A stretch of 60,602 bases of DNA from Legionella maceachernii (GCF_900167045.1 NZ_FUXJ01000002.1:1-60602); one strand, 5' to 3'; counted from the first letter of the stretch, positions 43,240 to 54,436 are shown. A program made the numbers and translations. The notes: generated by a model from the letters alone, not told the origin.

Positions 43240-44016
43240 TTACCAAGCGGGTATTGCTGAATCTCCAAAAAGAGCTTTCGCCTTCTGGCTTACTTCGGGT
43301 GAATTCATTGCTTTAACAAATTCTTCCAATTGCGGTTTTTTAGCACTATTACGTCGAATCACAATTAAATTGGCATAAGGTGAATCCTTACCTTCGATAA
43401 AAATGGCATCGCGTGAAGGGCTTAAGCCCGCTGGAATAGCAAACGTGGTGTTGATGACTGCGGCATCAACGTCGTCTAAAACTCGAGGGAGCTGTGCGGC
43501 ATCGAGTTCTTTAATGGCGAGGTGTTTAGGATTATTGGTAATATCAGCCACAGTAACCATACTTGCATTTTTTAAGCTGATTAAGCCAGCCTTTTGCAAT
43601 AGTAGCAGAGCCCGCGTTTCATTGCTGGGGTCATTGGGTATTGCAACAGTGCCGCGCTCGGGTAATTGAGCGAGCGATTTGATTTTATGGGAATAAATTC
43701 CTGCGGGATAAACAAACGTTTTGCCGATGGGTTCTAGGTTATAACCATGCGCTTTAATAGAGGCTTGTAAATAAGGTAAATGCTGATAAACGTTAGCATC
43801 TAAGCTGCCGTCTTGGAGCGCTTCATTCGGTAAATTGTAATCGTTAAATTCAACAATTTTTATGGTTAAACCATACTGTTTTTGCGCGACCTCTTTTGCT
43901 ACTTCCACTAAATCAGTCTCGGGACCTGCAATAGTCCCTATCGTCAACGTATTCGGAGAAGGCTTGTTGCAAGCGACTAAACTGATTAACAATATAAAAA
44001 CACTGAAAATACGCAT
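43240..44016 (-). CDS. metQ: Methionine ABC transporter substrate-binding lipoprotein MetQ
   Basis: 258 residues from the ATG at 44016, with GGGAG upstream, placing the signal peptide at the N-terminus. Lipobox LVAC precedes the lipidated Cys. The NlpA/MetQ fold is visible in LTIGTIAGPETDLVEVAKEV, DGSLDANVYQHLPYL, VAIPNDPSNETRALLLLQ and AAVINTTFAIPAG. It captures D/L-methionine in the periplasm for MetNI. It is third in the metN-metI-metQ order on the minus strand, 40 bases after metI. Confidence 0.92.
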   Translation of the reverse strand: MRIFSVFILLISLVACNKPSPNTLTIGTIAGPETDLVEVAKEVAQKQYGLTIKIVEFNDYNLPNEALQDGSLDANVYQHLPYLQASIKAHGYNLEPIGKTFVYPAGIYSHKIKSLAQLPERGTVAIPNDPSNETRALLLLQKAGLISLKNASMVTVADITNNPKHLAIKELDAAQLPRVLDDVDAAVINTTFAIPAGLSPSRDAIFIEGKDSPYANLIVIRRNSAKKPQLEEFVKAMNSPEVSQKAKALFGDSAIPAW

Positions 44017-44056
44017 TAAAAATCTCCCAGAAATAGGGTTATCGCAATAAGATGGA

Positions 44057-44704
44057 TTAATTGTGCGAATAATGACGCGCCAATCGATCCCCCCCCATTT
44101 GCAGTAACTGCACAATGATAATTAAAATTAAAACCGTTGCTAACATGATCACGACATTAAAGCGTTGATAGCCATAGCGAATGGCCAAATCACCCAAACC
44201 GCCTCCACCCACTGTACCCGCCATGGCCGAATAGTTCACGAGCGTAATTGCTGTCACTGTGACAGCTTGAATTAGAGCGGGAAAAGCCTCAGGCAATAGG
44301 ATAAAACGAATCATCTGCCAAGTACTGGCTCCCATGGAAGAACCTGCCTCGATTAAACCGTAGGGTAGTGTTTGGTAAGCATTATCGACTAAACGGGCAA
44401 AAAAAGGAGTAGCGCCTAAAGTCAAAGGTACCATGGCAGCATGAATTCCAATGGAAGTTCCGACCAAAAATCGAGTAAAAGGAATCAAAGCCACCAGCAA
44501 GATAATGAAAGGGATAGAACGACTTATGTTGATTAATCCGGAAATGAACCGACTGAGCCAGGGATGAGGCTTAATTTTGTTGCTCGTAAAAAGCAGCGTG
44601 CCCAAGGGTAGCCCGAGCAAAATAGCAAATAATGTGCTGGCAATAACCATGTAGAGCGTTTCACCACTGGCTATTAGCAAATCATAGAACATGGTCAGTG
44701 ACAT
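44057..44704 (-). CDS. metI: Methionine ABC transporter permease MetI
   Basis: 215 residues, about five membrane helices. The EAA-type coupling loop is [25 protein letters not shown], and [16 protein letters not shown] is typical of MetI. It forms the inner-membrane channel with MetN. The start overlaps the end of metN by 23 bases, showing tight coupling. Confidence 0.94.
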   Translation of the reverse strand: MSLTMFYDLLIASGETLYMVIASTLFAILLGLPLGTLLFTSNKIKPHPWLSRFISGLINISRSIPFIILLVALIPFTRFLVGTSIGIHAAMVPLTLGATPFFARLVDNAYQTLPYGLIEAGSSMGASTWQMIRFILLPEAFPALIQAVTVTAITLVNYSAMAGTVGGGGLGDLAIRYGYQRFNVVIMLATVLILIIIVQLLQMGGDRLARHYSHN

Positions 44705-45707
44705 AACCTAAAATCTCCACAGTTAAATTGGCTTCTTCGCATCGTGCAATAAATTGCTTTAATAAAACATCATTTGCTGTTAATTCGACGACTAAAACAC
44801 CGCAGGTAATCGTATCAAACCGGTCGATGTTGGCGAGTAGAATATTAATATCCAGGTGTAGCTCACGACTCGTTTTGCTAATGAAAGGCACGGTTGCTGT
44901 TTCACCTTGAAAAAACAAACGTAATAAAGGTTTATCGTTGGGAATACTCGAGATATTGGAGCTTAAGCAAACAGGTAATTGTGGGCTTAACTGGGCGTAA
45001 AGCATTGCTTTTGCAATACTTTCCTGGTTGGCAAAGACATTGGATAAAGCAACCGTTTCGACAATTTCACCGTTTTCCATCACGGCAAGACGATGGCAAA
45101 TCCGTTTAACCACCTCCATTTCGTGCGTGATTAATACGATGGTTATTCCATAGAGTTGATTAATTTTTTTCAGTAATTTAAGGATAGAATTGGTTGTTTC
45201 AGGATCCAAAGCGGAAGTGGCTTCATCGCAGAGCAAAATTTTAGGTGAGCAACTTAAGGCGCGAGCAATGGCTACACGCTGTTTCTGTCCACCGCTGAGT
45301 TGGTGTGGGTAAGCATCCACTTTTGTTGAGAGTTCTACCAAGGGCAGTAATTCATTAATTTTATTTTTAATGTTTTCCTCATCAATCCCCTGAATACGCA
45401 TGGGGAGAGCGATATTGTCATAGACTGTTTTGGAGTTCAGTAGATTGAAGTGCTGAAAAATCATGGCCATTTTATGACGGGCTTTACGTAAACTGCTCTG
45501 TGGTAGTTCGGTAATGGTCTGATTATCAACAATGACCTCCCCGCTATCGGGTTGCTCTAAGAGATTAATGGTACGCAATAAGGTGGATTTGCCAGCACCA
45601 CTTTTTCCAATTATGCCAAATATCTCACCTTCTTGAATAAATAAATTAATGTCGCGCAAAGCAACTGTTTCATTATAGGATTTTGTTAACCCGCTTAATT
45701 CAATCAT
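44682..45707 (-). CDS. metN: Methionine ABC transporter ATPase MetN
   Basis: 341 residues from the ATG at 45707 (a GTG precedes it directly). Walker A is GKSGAGKST, the signature is LSGGQKQR, Walker B is [12 protein letters not shown], and the switch His is in LITHEME. The C-terminal NIL/ACT-like domain (about 260-341) is where MetN senses cytoplasmic methionine. It powers methionine import with MetI and MetQ. Confidence 0.95.
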   Translation of the reverse strand: MIELSGLTKSYNETVALRDINLFIQEGEIFGIIGKSGAGKSTLLRTINLLEQPDSGEVIVDNQTITELPQSSLRKARHKMAMIFQHFNLLNSKTVYDNIALPMRIQGIDEENIKNKINELLPLVELSTKVDAYPHQLSGGQKQRVAIARALSCSPKILLCDEATSALDPETTNSILKLLKKINQLYGITIVLITHEMEVVKRICHRLAVMENGEIVETVALSNVFANQESIAKAMLYAQLSPQLPVCLSSNISSIPNDKPLLRLFFQGETATVPFISKTSRELHLDINILLANIDRFDTITCGVLVVELTANDVLLKQFIARCEEANLTVEILGYVTDHVL

Positions 45708-45901
45708 CACATCAACCTAGGTATACAGAATGCGGGGTGCTAACAACAGTGAGGGAGGGATACCCACCCGCTTTAGCCGTATTTACAAGTGCATGGTAAT
45801 TAAGCCATACAAGTGAGCGCCCGCAAGCTGAGTTTCAAATCGGCGCAAAGCTGCATAATACTATAAATAAATTAATTCATCTAGTTAGGATTGTGGCAAA
45901 A
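45708..45901 (-). other. Leader region upstream of metN with a stem (possible regulatory RNA)
   Basis: A 194-base gap. On the transcribed strand a stem can form from GCGGGTG to CACCCCGC (plus coordinates 45765-45771 and 45732-45739). I do not see the conserved cores of known SAM riboswitches, and no MetJ operators were evident. Methionine-dependent control of metNIQ is plausible but not shown. Confidence 0.3.
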
Positions 45902-46354
45902 TCACAGCTTTGGTTTCTTGAGTTTATGCAATTTTCCTTTTTTCAGGAAACAATAACCAAGTCCGAGCACCAGGCCATAAACCAGATGGCCGATTAAGGG
46001 AGGAATATTGGCTTGAATACCTGCAAAATTCCATTTAGAAAACAAAGGGGCACCGGCAGCTATACTGGGCAATAAAGTCATTGGACCTGCAATCCACATT
46101 GCTACACCAAATAAGAGTCCCAAAAACGCTGCAGACCACCATGAATGAATTAGCCAGCCTAAAATAAGTGCGAAGGCAATACCAGCAATGATGCTCACAA
46201 TAAAATGAACAATCAAGCCACCAAGCTTGGTTGGCCAACCAATAAGACTACCTAAAGTTTCTGTCATCCCGCCAAGAATTAAAAAAAAGGCGAACACGAT
46301 ACCAGCTACCACCCCAGCAACTATTCCATTGCTGATACCTTTCTTGTCGTACAT
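45902..46354 (-). CDS. Conserved hypothetical membrane protein
   Basis: 150 residues from the ATG at 46354, with AAGGAG upstream. There are about four membrane helices (about 8-30, 42-66, 70-92, 120-140), rich in Gly/Ala, with an amphipathic basic C-terminus (GKLHKLKKPKL). It resembles small DUF-type integral membrane proteins of unknown function. It lies between acetoacetyl-CoA synthetase and metN, all minus strand, but with gaps that suggest separate transcripts. Confidence 0.75.
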   Translation of the reverse strand: MYDKKGISNGIVAGVVAGIVFAFFLILGGMTETLGSLIGWPTKLGGLIVHFIVSIIAGIAFALILGWLIHSWWSAAFLGLLFGVAMWIAGPMTLLPSIAAGAPLFSKWNFAGIQANIPPLIGHLVYGLVLGLGYCFLKKGKLHKLKKPKL

Positions 46355-46488
46355 GAACATCTCCTTATTACTGCTTGACTGAGTTTGTAGCAAATCACTG
46401 TATTTATTGGATATCTCCGCTTTTAGTATAGACGAAAATTGAAAGAATGCTGTTTCCATCCCTTAGAATAAAATTGCTTAGGTGTATT

Positions 46489-48429
46489 TTACTCACTTAA
46501 CTCTTTGCGATTTTTAAAGTGTTTTAGCGCCTCGGGATTGGCAAGAGAACTCGCATTTTGCACTTCTTCCCCGTGAACAACTTGACGCACGGCTACTTCA
46601 ACGATCTTACCGCTGATGGTACGCGGAATATCAGCAACTTGGAGGATTTTAGCTGGGACATGGCGGGGGGAGGCATTATGGCGTATGGTTTGACGAATCG
46701 TGTCTTCAAGCGATTGATCAAGCTCTAAGCCATCTTTTAATTTTACAAAAAGAACAACTCGAACATCTTCTTGCCAATTCTGCCCGATAACAATACTGTC
46801 TAAAATTTCAGGAATTTTTTCCACTTGGCGATAAATTTCAGCAGTACCGATACGTACGCCTCCTGGATTTAATACGGCATCGGAACGTCCATAAATGATA
46901 AGCCCATTGTGTTGCGTAATTTCAGCAAAATCACCGTGAGCCCATACGTCTTCAAAACGCTCGAAATAAGCACGGTAATACGCTTTTTTCTCAGGGTCAT
47001 TCCAGAAGCTGACAGGCATAGAAGGGAATGGTTTAGTGCAAACGAGCTCACCGCGTTTTTTGCGAACGGCATGTCCTTGCTCATCGAAGACTTGAACTGC
47101 CATTCCTAACCCAAGACATTGTAGTTCACCGCGATAAACAGGAAGGATAGGATTACCTAAAGCAAAACAAGAAACAATATCAGTACCGCCAGAAATGGAG
47201 CTCAGTTGCACATCAGGTTTAATTTGCTGATACACAAAATCATAATTTTTAGGGAGCAAAGGTGAACCGGTGGAAAGAATGGCGCGCAATGAGTTCAAAG
47301 CGAATTTTTTATTGGGGAGGACTCCGGCTTTTTCGACTGAGGAAATAAACTTAGCACTGGTACCGAAAACGGTAATTTTTTCATCATCAATGAGTTTAAA
47401 AAGCCGATCTGCTTTAGGAAACGTAGGCGCCCCTTCGTAAAGCGTTAATGTTGTCCCTAAAGCTAACGCAGATACCATCCAATTCCACATCATCCAGCCA
47501 CATGTGGTGTAAAAGCAAAGGTTGTCTGTGGCAGTGAGATCGGTATGTAAACCCAGTTCTTTAATGTGCTGCAATAAGGTACCACCGGCACCATGGACGA
47601 TGCATTTAGGTTTTCCGGTTGTGCCTGATGAAAAGAGAATATACACTGGGTGATCAAAAGGGAGTTGTTTAAATTCACACCGTTTCGCAGGCTCTAAAAA
47701 CTCATCCCAAAAGATTGCTGTCTCCACCGAGCTTAAGTCGGGATGACTGAAAATAATAGGGCAAACTATCACTTTAGTCAGGGTGGGAATTGCTTTACTC
47801 ATTTCAATAATTTTCGGACCGCCATTATGGGTTTTGCCCAAATATTGATGGCCATCGCAAATAAAAAGAACTTTCGGTTCAATTTGCCCTAATCGATCGA
47901 GAGCCGCTTGCGGACCAAAATCAGGGGAGCAGGAAGACCAAATAGCACCAATCGAAGTAGTGGCAAGCATGGCAATAATCGTGTAAGAGACATTGGGCAT
48001 AATGGCCGCCACTCGGTCGCCAGCGACGACGCCTGCTTTTTTTAACCCTTCCGCACAACGGGCAACCAGTTCATAGAGTTCTTTATAAGTTAAAAGGTGC
48101 CGGTCGCCGCTTTCATTAATGCTAATTAACGCTGGATGCTCATCTTTTCGAGATAATAGCTTTTCAGCAAAATTAAACGTTGCTCCGCTAAACCATCTTG
48201 CGTTAATCATGTGATCATAGTGATTAAGCGCTTCCTCTGCAGGAGTTGTGAACGACATTTTAAAAAAATCAATCAGGGCTTGCCAGAAATGCGCTGGGTT
48301 ATTGGTAGACCAGGTATGCAGTTCTTGATAGTTTTTAAATTGCATTTGGTGTGTTTGCTCGGCAAAACGCATGAATTGCCACATTCGGGTTTTTTCTGGC
48401 TGCTTTGGTTCCCACACGACTGACTTCAT
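46489..48429 (-). CDS. Acetoacetyl-CoA synthetase (acetoacetate--CoA ligase)
   Basis: 646 residues from the ATG at 48429, with AAGGA upstream. The ANL-superfamily AMP-binding signature is ILFSSGTTGKPKCIVHG; the core motifs YTTCGWMMWNW, WAHGDFAEI and YGRSDAVLNPGGVRIG are present, with the catalytic Lys in RTISGKIVEVAVR. The N-terminal ACAS extension and PDVQLSSISGGTDIVSCF fit acetoacetyl-CoA synthetase rather than acetyl-CoA synthetase. It activates acetoacetate, which the liu pathway enzymes in this window produce from leucine. Confidence 0.92.
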   Translation of the reverse strand: MKSVVWEPKQPEKTRMWQFMRFAEQTHQMQFKNYQELHTWSTNNPAHFWQALIDFFKMSFTTPAEEALNHYDHMINARWFSGATFNFAEKLLSRKDEHPALISINESGDRHLLTYKELYELVARCAEGLKKAGVVAGDRVAAIMPNVSYTIIAMLATTSIGAIWSSCSPDFGPQAALDRLGQIEPKVLFICDGHQYLGKTHNGGPKIIEMSKAIPTLTKVIVCPIIFSHPDLSSVETAIFWDEFLEPAKRCEFKQLPFDHPVYILFSSGTTGKPKCIVHGAGGTLLQHIKELGLHTDLTATDNLCFYTTCGWMMWNWMVSALALGTTLTLYEGAPTFPKADRLFKLIDDEKITVFGTSAKFISSVEKAGVLPNKKFALNSLRAILSTGSPLLPKNYDFVYQQIKPDVQLSSISGGTDIVSCFALGNPILPVYRGELQCLGLGMAVQVFDEQGHAVRKKRGELVCTKPFPSMPVSFWNDPEKKAYYRAYFERFEDVWAHGDFAEITQHNGLIIYGRSDAVLNPGGVRIGTAEIYRQVEKIPEILDSIVIGQNWQEDVRVVLFVKLKDGLELDQSLEDTIRQTIRHNASPRHVPAKILQVADIPRTISGKIVEVAVRQVVHGEEVQNASSLANPEALKHFKNRKELSE

Positions 48430-48855
48430 TATGACTATCCTTGCTGATTGAGAGTTATTGTCATGAATCTGAAGTAAAATCTTTAGGTATTCATTACCGC
48501 TTGTCAATAAAAAAATGTCAGAGTTACCCGCGGGGGTTATTTCGTCTTGGGTTTATTGAGGGATCGCCTTGGTGGAGTTACTGCCAAGAGTTGGGAGGTC
48601 CTTCGCTTTTGCTTAGGATGACGGTGGTATCGTCCTGAGCGAAGCGAAGGATCACCTTGGTGGGATTACTGCCAAGAGTTGGGAGGTCCTTCGCTTTTGC
48701 TCAGGATGACGGTGGTATTGTCGTCCCGAACGTAGTGAGGGATCTCCCTCCCTTTTGCTCGGATGAAGGTGGTGGATTTTTTTTATTCACACTATAGGAA
48801 ATATCTACATACTATTGAGTATAATGGTCCTCCCTTATAGCTTTTAGGAATCATA
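48430..48855. other. Intergenic region dominated by palindromic repeat units
   Basis: A 426-base gap between divergent genes. It holds three units of the dispersed palindrome family (48543-48768, listed separately). The rest is AT-rich and probably contains the promoters of the acetoacetyl-CoA synthetase gene (left end) and the plus-strand 601-residue protein (right end). No gene is evident. Confidence 0.6.
48543..48768. repeat. Palindromic repeat units, three copies (third internally deleted)
   Basis: Two full units (48543-48622 and 48631-48710) match the 41 kb array (GCCAAGAGTTGGGAGGTCC is shared), plus a third of only 48 bases (48721-48768) that keeps the left arm and a piece of the right arm but lacks the middle. 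The orientation is the same as in the 41 kb array. Confidence 0.85.
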
Positions 48856-50661
48856 ATGCCAGAAAAAATAACCCAATTGCATGTCAAAACGGATTGGTTA
48901 GAAATAAATACGACCTCGATCCGATTCGGACCTACAAAGAGTGAGGAAGGGGAACAAGTGTATGGAAGACGGTATGATGCATCATCGAATACCGAAGTGG
49001 GTAACTGGTGCCTCCTTCCATTATTCGTCAATGACGGTCAGGTCTCTAAGGGAATTAAAACGGTATTGGTAGGGGCCAACGGGCAGATGCTTTCTATCCC
49101 TTGCAATCAAATCGCTCCAGAGGGCCGAGATACTACAGCTATTCTTTTCTTAGAAGATGAGAAACTGTCTAAGAAGATTGAAGAACTCACTGTGGAAGCA
49201 ACGTCTTTGCAAGAGCAAATCAGTCGAACAGCGGCAAGGCTTGAAGCACATCAAAAAGAGCAAAAAAAATTGCAAGAGCAAGAGCAACAGCAATCGGAAT
49301 TGCAAGAATACAAGCAATCGCAAGAGCAATTGCATCAAACATTGCAAGAGCAAAAACAATTGGAAGAACAGTTGTATAATCACGTGCAAGGGCAATTGCA
49401 AGAACTACAGCGTCAAAAGACAGGGGTTTTTTTCTATGCTTCGCCACAGGGTAGGCAATTAGCTGAAGAATTTATAACAAAATATGGCTCCGTGAGTCAC
49501 TTTTTTGAAAGTAAACGTTTTCAGGCTGCTTCATCCCTCTCCCTTTTATTCCCATCGACGCTAATCGATATTGCTATAGAATCTATCGATCATTATTATC
49601 AACAACATCGCAAAGAACAAGGATCTGGAGATCCTGAAATTGTAATCTGGAAACTTCACCAAAAAGACAACAATGATGCATACCAATCGATAGGAAGAAC
49701 TTTACCTGATACTTATAAAAACCATGCCCCTCAAACGCTTTATGCCGTTTTTTTCCCAAACACACTGCACTTAAGTGATCTAAGAGTAAAATTTTCTGAC
49801 TTATGGCGAATTCATAAAAGTCTAAATGCTTCTAACAACCTCATTTCATTCGAAGTAACAAAAGAATGGCTGAGTGAAAATACCATACCTCTTAATTACC
49901 GGAGGCTTCGCCGCGCTGAACAAGGCCAGCAAGTAAGCAAAGTGTACGGGTATGAACTTAAAGATGCAATGAGAACCCTTAAAGAAAAAAGCCACCTTTT
50001 TCTGGTAGAGGGCCATATAGTGAGGGCTGTTGAGAATTTGCCTGTGGTTTACACGGCAGGGAATGGTCGGACAATAACCATCCCCCACTCGGGGCCTGTT
50101 GCTATGAAGGGTAAAAATCTTGAAAAATTTGCAGTAGAAAAAGTTTATCTTTTAGCCGATAACACGCATCCTAACTGTCATTCTGGTCTTATTTTTTCTG
50201 GCAGTGAAGAAGAAATAATTCAGAATTTTTTGTCGCAATATCCGACTCCAACGGACTTTATTTATAGTAAATTTTATCGGAATAATAGCGAAATAATGCT
50301 ATTCGTCGATGATGATTCCTTATGGGATGAGTTGGGTGATAAAATATGGGACATTTCGCGTTGGCTTTTATTTGATGCGCCGCTTCAGGAGGATGGGAAG
50401 ATAATAAAAAGCGCAAGGGGCAACGATGTTTATGCCATTGAGTTTCCTAAGGAAATGACGTTACAGCAGATTAAAGCCAGTTTTCCCCGTATTTTTGCAA
50501 ATTATTTAGCCTTGACTCAACGACAAAGCGTGCCAATACAAGAAGAGCTGCCAAAAACGTCAGATAATCCCTTTTATTTTTGGAGAACATTCACTGAATG
50601 GGGTAAAAACATGTTGAACAGTCCTGTACACGAGGAGCGAACACCCCTTTTACCCTCATAG
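48856..50661 (+). CDS. Duplicated-domain coiled-coil protein with C-terminal acidic dileucine motif; candidate effector
   Basis: 601 residues with no signal peptide. The protein is an internal duplication: module A at 9-101 and again at 332-436 (shared pattern WL-x-x-NT, then EQV or QQV-x-x-YG, NG-x-x-x-x-IP, and a LF/YLL-x-D/E strand), and module B at 189-325 and again at 443-556 (shared GVFF or GLIF start and YAVFFP or YAIEFP near the end). A Gln/Glu-rich coiled coil (104-188) is inserted after the first A. The C-terminus ends EERTPLLPS, which fits the eukaryotic [D/E]xxxL[L/I] sorting motif. It is the only plus-strand gene after 33 kb. Function unknown. Confidence 0.82.
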   Translation: MPEKITQLHVKTDWLEINTTSIRFGPTKSEEGEQVYGRRYDASSNTEVGNWCLLPLFVNDGQVSKGIKTVLVGANGQMLSIPCNQIAPEGRDTTAILFLEDEKLSKKIEELTVEATSLQEQISRTAARLEAHQKEQKKLQEQEQQQSELQEYKQSQEQLHQTLQEQKQLEEQLYNHVQGQLQELQRQKTGVFFYASPQGRQLAEEFITKYGSVSHFFESKRFQAASSLSLLFPSTLIDIAIESIDHYYQQHRKEQGSGDPEIVIWKLHQKDNNDAYQSIGRTLPDTYKNHAPQTLYAVFFPNTLHLSDLRVKFSDLWRIHKSLNASNNLISFEVTKEWLSENTIPLNYRRLRRAEQGQQVSKVYGYELKDAMRTLKEKSHLFLVEGHIVRAVENLPVVYTAGNGRTITIPHSGPVAMKGKNLEKFAVEKVYLLADNTHPNCHSGLIFSGSEEEIIQNFLSQYPTPTDFIYSKFYRNNSEIMLFVDDDSLWDELGDKIWDISRWLLFDAPLQEDGKIIKSARGNDVYAIEFPKEMTLQQIKASFPRIFANYLALTQRQSVPIQEELPKTSDNPFYFWRTFTEWGKNMLNSPVHEERTPLLPS

Positions 50662-51681
50662 TGCTGGCTGTTGTTGTGTAATGCAATGAATCCCTCCTCC
50701 CCCAGCAAACACATCCAGCGCATTAAGTTGCGTGATGTGATGGTTGGGGAAGAGCTCGCAGAAGAGTTGATAAGCTGCCTTATCCTGCTTCTCATAACCG
50801 AAGGCAGGCATCACAATGCCCTGATTAGCCAAATAGAAGTTAATATAAGACAACGTTAGGCGCTCGTTTTCCACGTAGGTTGCTGGAGGCTGTTCGACAG
50901 TGAAGATTTCCAAAGGGCGCCCTTTGGCGTCGGTCGCCGATTGAAGGATTTTCAAGTTTTCTTGCAAAATAGAATAGTTTTCATCTTGCTCATCAGGAGT
51001 AATCAAGCAAAGTATTTTGCCGGGAGCGACAAAACAGGCAATTTCATCAATGTGCCCATCGGTTTCATCACCAATCAACCCGCGATTTAACCAAATGATT
51101 TTTTGTGCACCAAGATAGTCATAAAGGTAATTTTCAATTTCAGCTTGAGACAAATGGGGATTACGATTAGCATTCAATAGGCATTCTTTGCTGGTTAGGA
51201 CAGTTCCCTCACCATCGACATGAAATGAGCCACCTTCCATCACTAAAGGGGCTTTAAAATGGCGCGCCTGGGTTTCATGAATGATTGTTCCCGCAATTTG
51301 ATTATCTAATGCACAATCGTTGTAGTTGCCTCCCCAGGCATTGTGGATCCAATCCACTCCTGCTAATTCACCTTGCGCATTGATTAAGAAAGTAGGGCCA
51401 GTGTCTCGAGTCCAAGAGTCATTAATAGGTAGGGTTATTAGCCGAATTTGCTCTCCACACAATGTCCGGGCGGATGCTTCATCACCGGGGTTAACCAGCA
51501 TTGTCACCGGTTCATATTGTGCAATGGCCTTAGCCACACGCGCATAAGCCTTACGTGCGCGCTCAAATCCGATGAGTGCCCAGGTGTCTTGATGGCAGGG
51601 CCACGCCATCCAGCAACCTGCATGAGGATGCCATTCAGGTGGCATACTAAATCCGGCTTGTTTAGGTGTCGTCGTCATCAT
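50656..51681 (-). CDS. aguA: Agmatine deiminase AguA
   Basis: 341 residues. Guanidino-group hydrolase signatures are [47 protein letters not shown] and the C-terminal catalytic Cys in [13 protein letters not shown]. It converts agmatine to N-carbamoylputrescine. It is third in aguB-speA-aguA, and its start shares a base with the speA stop (TAATG). Its end overlaps the end of the convergent plus-strand gene by 6 bases. Confidence 0.95.
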   Translation of the reverse strand: MMTTTPKQAGFSMPPEWHPHAGCWMAWPCHQDTWALIGFERARKAYARVAKAIAQYEPVTMLVNPGDEASARTLCGEQIRLITLPINDSWTRDTGPTFLINAQGELAGVDWIHNAWGGNYNDCALDNQIAGTIIHETQARHFKAPLVMEGGSFHVDGEGTVLTSKECLLNANRNPHLSQAEIENYLYDYLGAQKIIWLNRGLIGDETDGHIDEIACFVAPGKILCLITPDEQDENYSILQENLKILQSATDAKGRPLEIFTVEQPPATYVENERLTLSYINFYLANQGIVMPAFGYEKQDKAAYQLFCELFPNHHITQLNALDVFAGGGGIHCITQQQPAL

Positions 51682-53576
51682 TATCCCTTTATTTTATTAC
51701 CGTCAAGGTAAGTTTGTTGAGTAAAAATACTGCGAAGCTCGTTGAGGTAAGCTTGAATTTTTTCGCTAGGTAAATCCGCACTAATTAATTGTTTTTCATA
51801 AGACAAAAGTAATTTTTTAGTATCAAAATGGGCGAAATTCAAGACATTGGTGACGGTATCGCCACTGACCAAATCAGTAATTTCAAATTGACCATCGCCA
51901 AGCAATTTGACGTCGAGTGAATTGGTGTCCCCAAAGAGATTATGTAGATTACCTAAAATTTCTTGATAAGCGCCAACTAGAAAGAAGGCAATATTAAAAG
52001 GATTACTCTCCTCATACGGAGGGAGCATGAGGGTGGTGTTGATGCAAGACTTACCTGGGTATTCTTTGATTGTGCCATCAGAATCACAGGTTAAATCTTG
52101 CAAAATACTGTGCATGCTGGGTTTTGCTGTTAATTGCGAAATCGGGGCTACGGGAAAAATTTGTCCGATGGCCCAAGCATCAGGGAGTGATTGAAAAAAA
52201 GAAAGATTGCAAAATATTTTAGCTGCCATCCGCTCATTAATAAGAGTTTGCAATTCGCTGTCAATCGGATTGGTTTCGTCCAGCATTTGCTGAATTTCGA
52301 AACAAATTGCGGTAAATAATTGTTCCACCTTAGCTTTTTCCTGCAAACTCATGACGCCGTGTTTAAAGAGAGAATGGGCTTCATCCAAAGAGTGGCTCGC
52401 ATAATTATAAATTTCAGAGGGGGAGCTTTCGGAGATGGATTGGTAAGTATCCCAAATATCATGAATAACATGAGGATCTTCATCGGTCACTGGGGGAAGG
52501 ACGTGGGTTTTTTTGACCGATTCCACGTCGGTAATATTGGTGACTAAAACCGCATGATGAGCAGTGAGCGCTCTTCCTGATTCTGAAATGAGATTTGGCT
52601 CGGGCATGTTGGCCTCCTCGCAAAGAGGACGAAGCGCTAAAAGAATATTCGTTGCATATTCTTTGATGCTGTAGTTCATTGAGCACTCTGAACTTGAGTG
52701 TGTTCCTTCATAATCAACACCTAATCCGCCCCCGACGTCAATGGTATTGATTGGGGCTTGTAAATGACGCAGTTCAATGTAATAACGCGCCACTTCTTGC
52801 ATGCAATGGCGGATGTCATGAATATTGGCAATTTGTGAACCTAAATGGCAGTGCATTAATTGCAGGCAATCTAAGTAATTTTGGGATTTTAATTGATTAA
52901 CCATATCGAGAACTTGTTCCGCATTTAAACCAAATTTCGATTTAGCACCGCCGGTATTTTCCCATTTACCTGCTCCTTTGGTCACTAACCGAATGCGTAG
53001 GCCAATTTTTGGTTTTATGTCCAATCGTGCTGACTCTTTGAGGATAATATCGAGTTCGGAACGTTTTTCGATGACAATGAATACTTCATGCCCCATTTGT
53101 TGGGCAATTAAAGCAGTACGAATATAGCAGCTGTCTTTATAGCCATTACAAACAATGGTAGAAGGCGTCTGTCCTAATAGGCCAATAACTGCCATTAACT
53201 CGGGTTTACTTCCTGCTTCGAGACCGACAGAGTACTCAGGTGCTTTTAAAATTTCCCTAACCACCGTGTATTCCTGATTCACTTTAATCGGGTAGACCAG
53301 TTTATAGCTACCGCTGTAATTGTTTTCCTTAATTGCTTCTGCAAACGCTTTATTGAGCTTCAGCACTCTGTCATGCAAAATGTCGGTAAAGCGAATCAAT
53401 AGGGGTAATTGCAAACCAGCACGACTTGCAGCATTCACAATCGCTTGCAGTTCAACTCCTTTATCTGCCGGATTTTTGCTGACAGCGATATTACCATAGG
53501 GGTTTATGTTGAAATACCCTTCACCCCAGTTGTCGATGTTGTATAAATTGTCATCAGATAAGGCGTTGATTGTCAT
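51681..53576 (-). CDS. speA: Biosynthetic arginine decarboxylase SpeA
   Basis: 631 residues, the usual SpeA length. The PLP-binding Lys is in [12 protein letters not shown] near residue 98. Other signatures are [57 protein letters not shown] and [12 protein letters not shown]. It decarboxylates arginine to agmatine, the substrate of AguA. It is flanked with 1-base overlaps by aguB upstream and aguA downstream. Confidence 0.96.
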   Translation of the reverse strand: MTINALSDDNLYNIDNWGEGYFNINPYGNIAVSKNPADKGVELQAIVNAASRAGLQLPLLIRFTDILHDRVLKLNKAFAEAIKENNYSGSYKLVYPIKVNQEYTVVREILKAPEYSVGLEAGSKPELMAVIGLLGQTPSTIVCNGYKDSCYIRTALIAQQMGHEVFIVIEKRSELDIILKESARLDIKPKIGLRIRLVTKGAGKWENTGGAKSKFGLNAEQVLDMVNQLKSQNYLDCLQLMHCHLGSQIANIHDIRHCMQEVARYYIELRHLQAPINTIDVGGGLGVDYEGTHSSSECSMNYSIKEYATNILLALRPLCEEANMPEPNLISESGRALTAHHAVLVTNITDVESVKKTHVLPPVTDEDPHVIHDIWDTYQSISESSPSEIYNYASHSLDEAHSLFKHGVMSLQEKAKVEQLFTAICFEIQQMLDETNPIDSELQTLINERMAAKIFCNLSFFQSLPDAWAIGQIFPVAPISQLTAKPSMHSILQDLTCDSDGTIKEYPGKSCINTTLMLPPYEESNPFNIAFFLVGAYQEILGNLHNLFGDTNSLDVKLLGDGQFEITDLVSGDTVTNVLNFAHFDTKKLLLSYEKQLISADLPSEKIQAYLNELRSIFTQQTYLDGNKIKG

Positions 53577-54436
53577 TAAAGTCGTCCCAATTTACGTGGC
53601 TTAAGTAATTCCTGATAGGTCTCAGGTTCACGTTGCAGCGCAAAGGGAAATAAGCGTCCCCACAGTGCGCGTTGACTAAAATCCAATTCGGCGACAAGGA
53701 CAGCGGGTTCATGACGCGGTGCTTGTACGAGAATTTCACCCATTGGATTAGCGATAAAACTGCTGCCATAAAACTCAAGGCCATCTTCACAACCAATGCG
53801 ATTAACAGCAACAATAAAAGTGTTGGCCATAATTCCTTGAGCAATCATGACTTTTTGCCACATGGGTTGACTATCAAAACCAGGGGCGGTAGGTTCTGCG
53901 CCAATCGCTGTGGGATACACTAAAACTTCCGTATCTTTCAAGCCATAAATGCGCGATAGCTCGGGAAACCACTGATCATAGCAAGTAGGGAGCCCAAAAC
54001 GATGGCCCAGTAATTCATGGACTGGATAATTGGAGTCGCCAGGCTTGAAATAGTGGTCTTCGTGGTATTTTTCCCCACTCGGAATATGTTGCTTACGCGT
54101 TGCAGCAGCCAATGTACCGGATTCATCAAAAGCAACTGCGGTGTTATAGCCAGCTTTTTCAAAGAGCGATGCTGTAATGGTCACTTTAGCGGATTTAGCC
54201 ATCTCTGAAACAAAGCGTGCAGTGCGGCCTGTGGCTAGGTCTTCCATATAGGGAGTAGGGTCGACATTAGTGCGCGTGCAGAAGTAAGGCGATAAGGTTA
54301 ATTCTTGTAAACAGACGATCTGGGCTCCTTGTTTGGCTGCAGCAACAATACCTGAAGCAAGGCGATCTTGATGTTCATTAGGATTTTCACTCCATTTTTC
54401 TTGCACTAAACCTATTTTTAATGTGTTTTTATTCAT
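53576..54436 (-). CDS. aguB: N-carbamoylputrescine amidase AguB
   Basis: 286 residues from the ATG at 54436; homologues begin at KIGLVQEKWSENP. The nitrilase-fold catalytic triad is visible: Glu in VCLQELTLSPYF, Lys in AATRKQHIPSGEKYHEDHYF, Cys in GLPTCYDQWFPELSR. It hydrolyses N-carbamoylputrescine to putrescine, ammonia and CO2, completing the arginine-to-putrescine route. It is the first gene of the operon. The SD is weak. Confidence 0.94.
   Translation of the reverse strand: MNKNTLKIGLVQEKWSENPNEHQDRLASGIVAAAKQGAQIVCLQELTLSPYFCTRTNVDPTPYMEDLATGRTARFVSEMAKSAKVTITASLFEKAGYNTAVAFDESGTLAAATRKQHIPSGEKYHEDHYFKPGDSNYPVHELLGHRFGLPTCYDQWFPELSRIYGLKDTEVLVYPTAIGAEPTAPGFDSQPMWQKVMIAQGIMANTFIVAVNRIGCEDGLEFYGSSFIANPMGEILVQAPRHEPAVLVAELDFSQRALWGRLFPFALQREPETYQELLKPRKLGRL

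Noticed and set aside
45708-45901. SAM riboswitch upstream of metN
   Set aside because: A stem is visible but I could not find the conserved core of any known SAM-binding class; kept only as a low-confidence leader.
49157-49462. ORFs overlapping the Gln/Glu coiled coil of the 601-residue protein
   Set aside because: They arise from the CAA/GAG-rich coding repeat and are shadows of the real frame.
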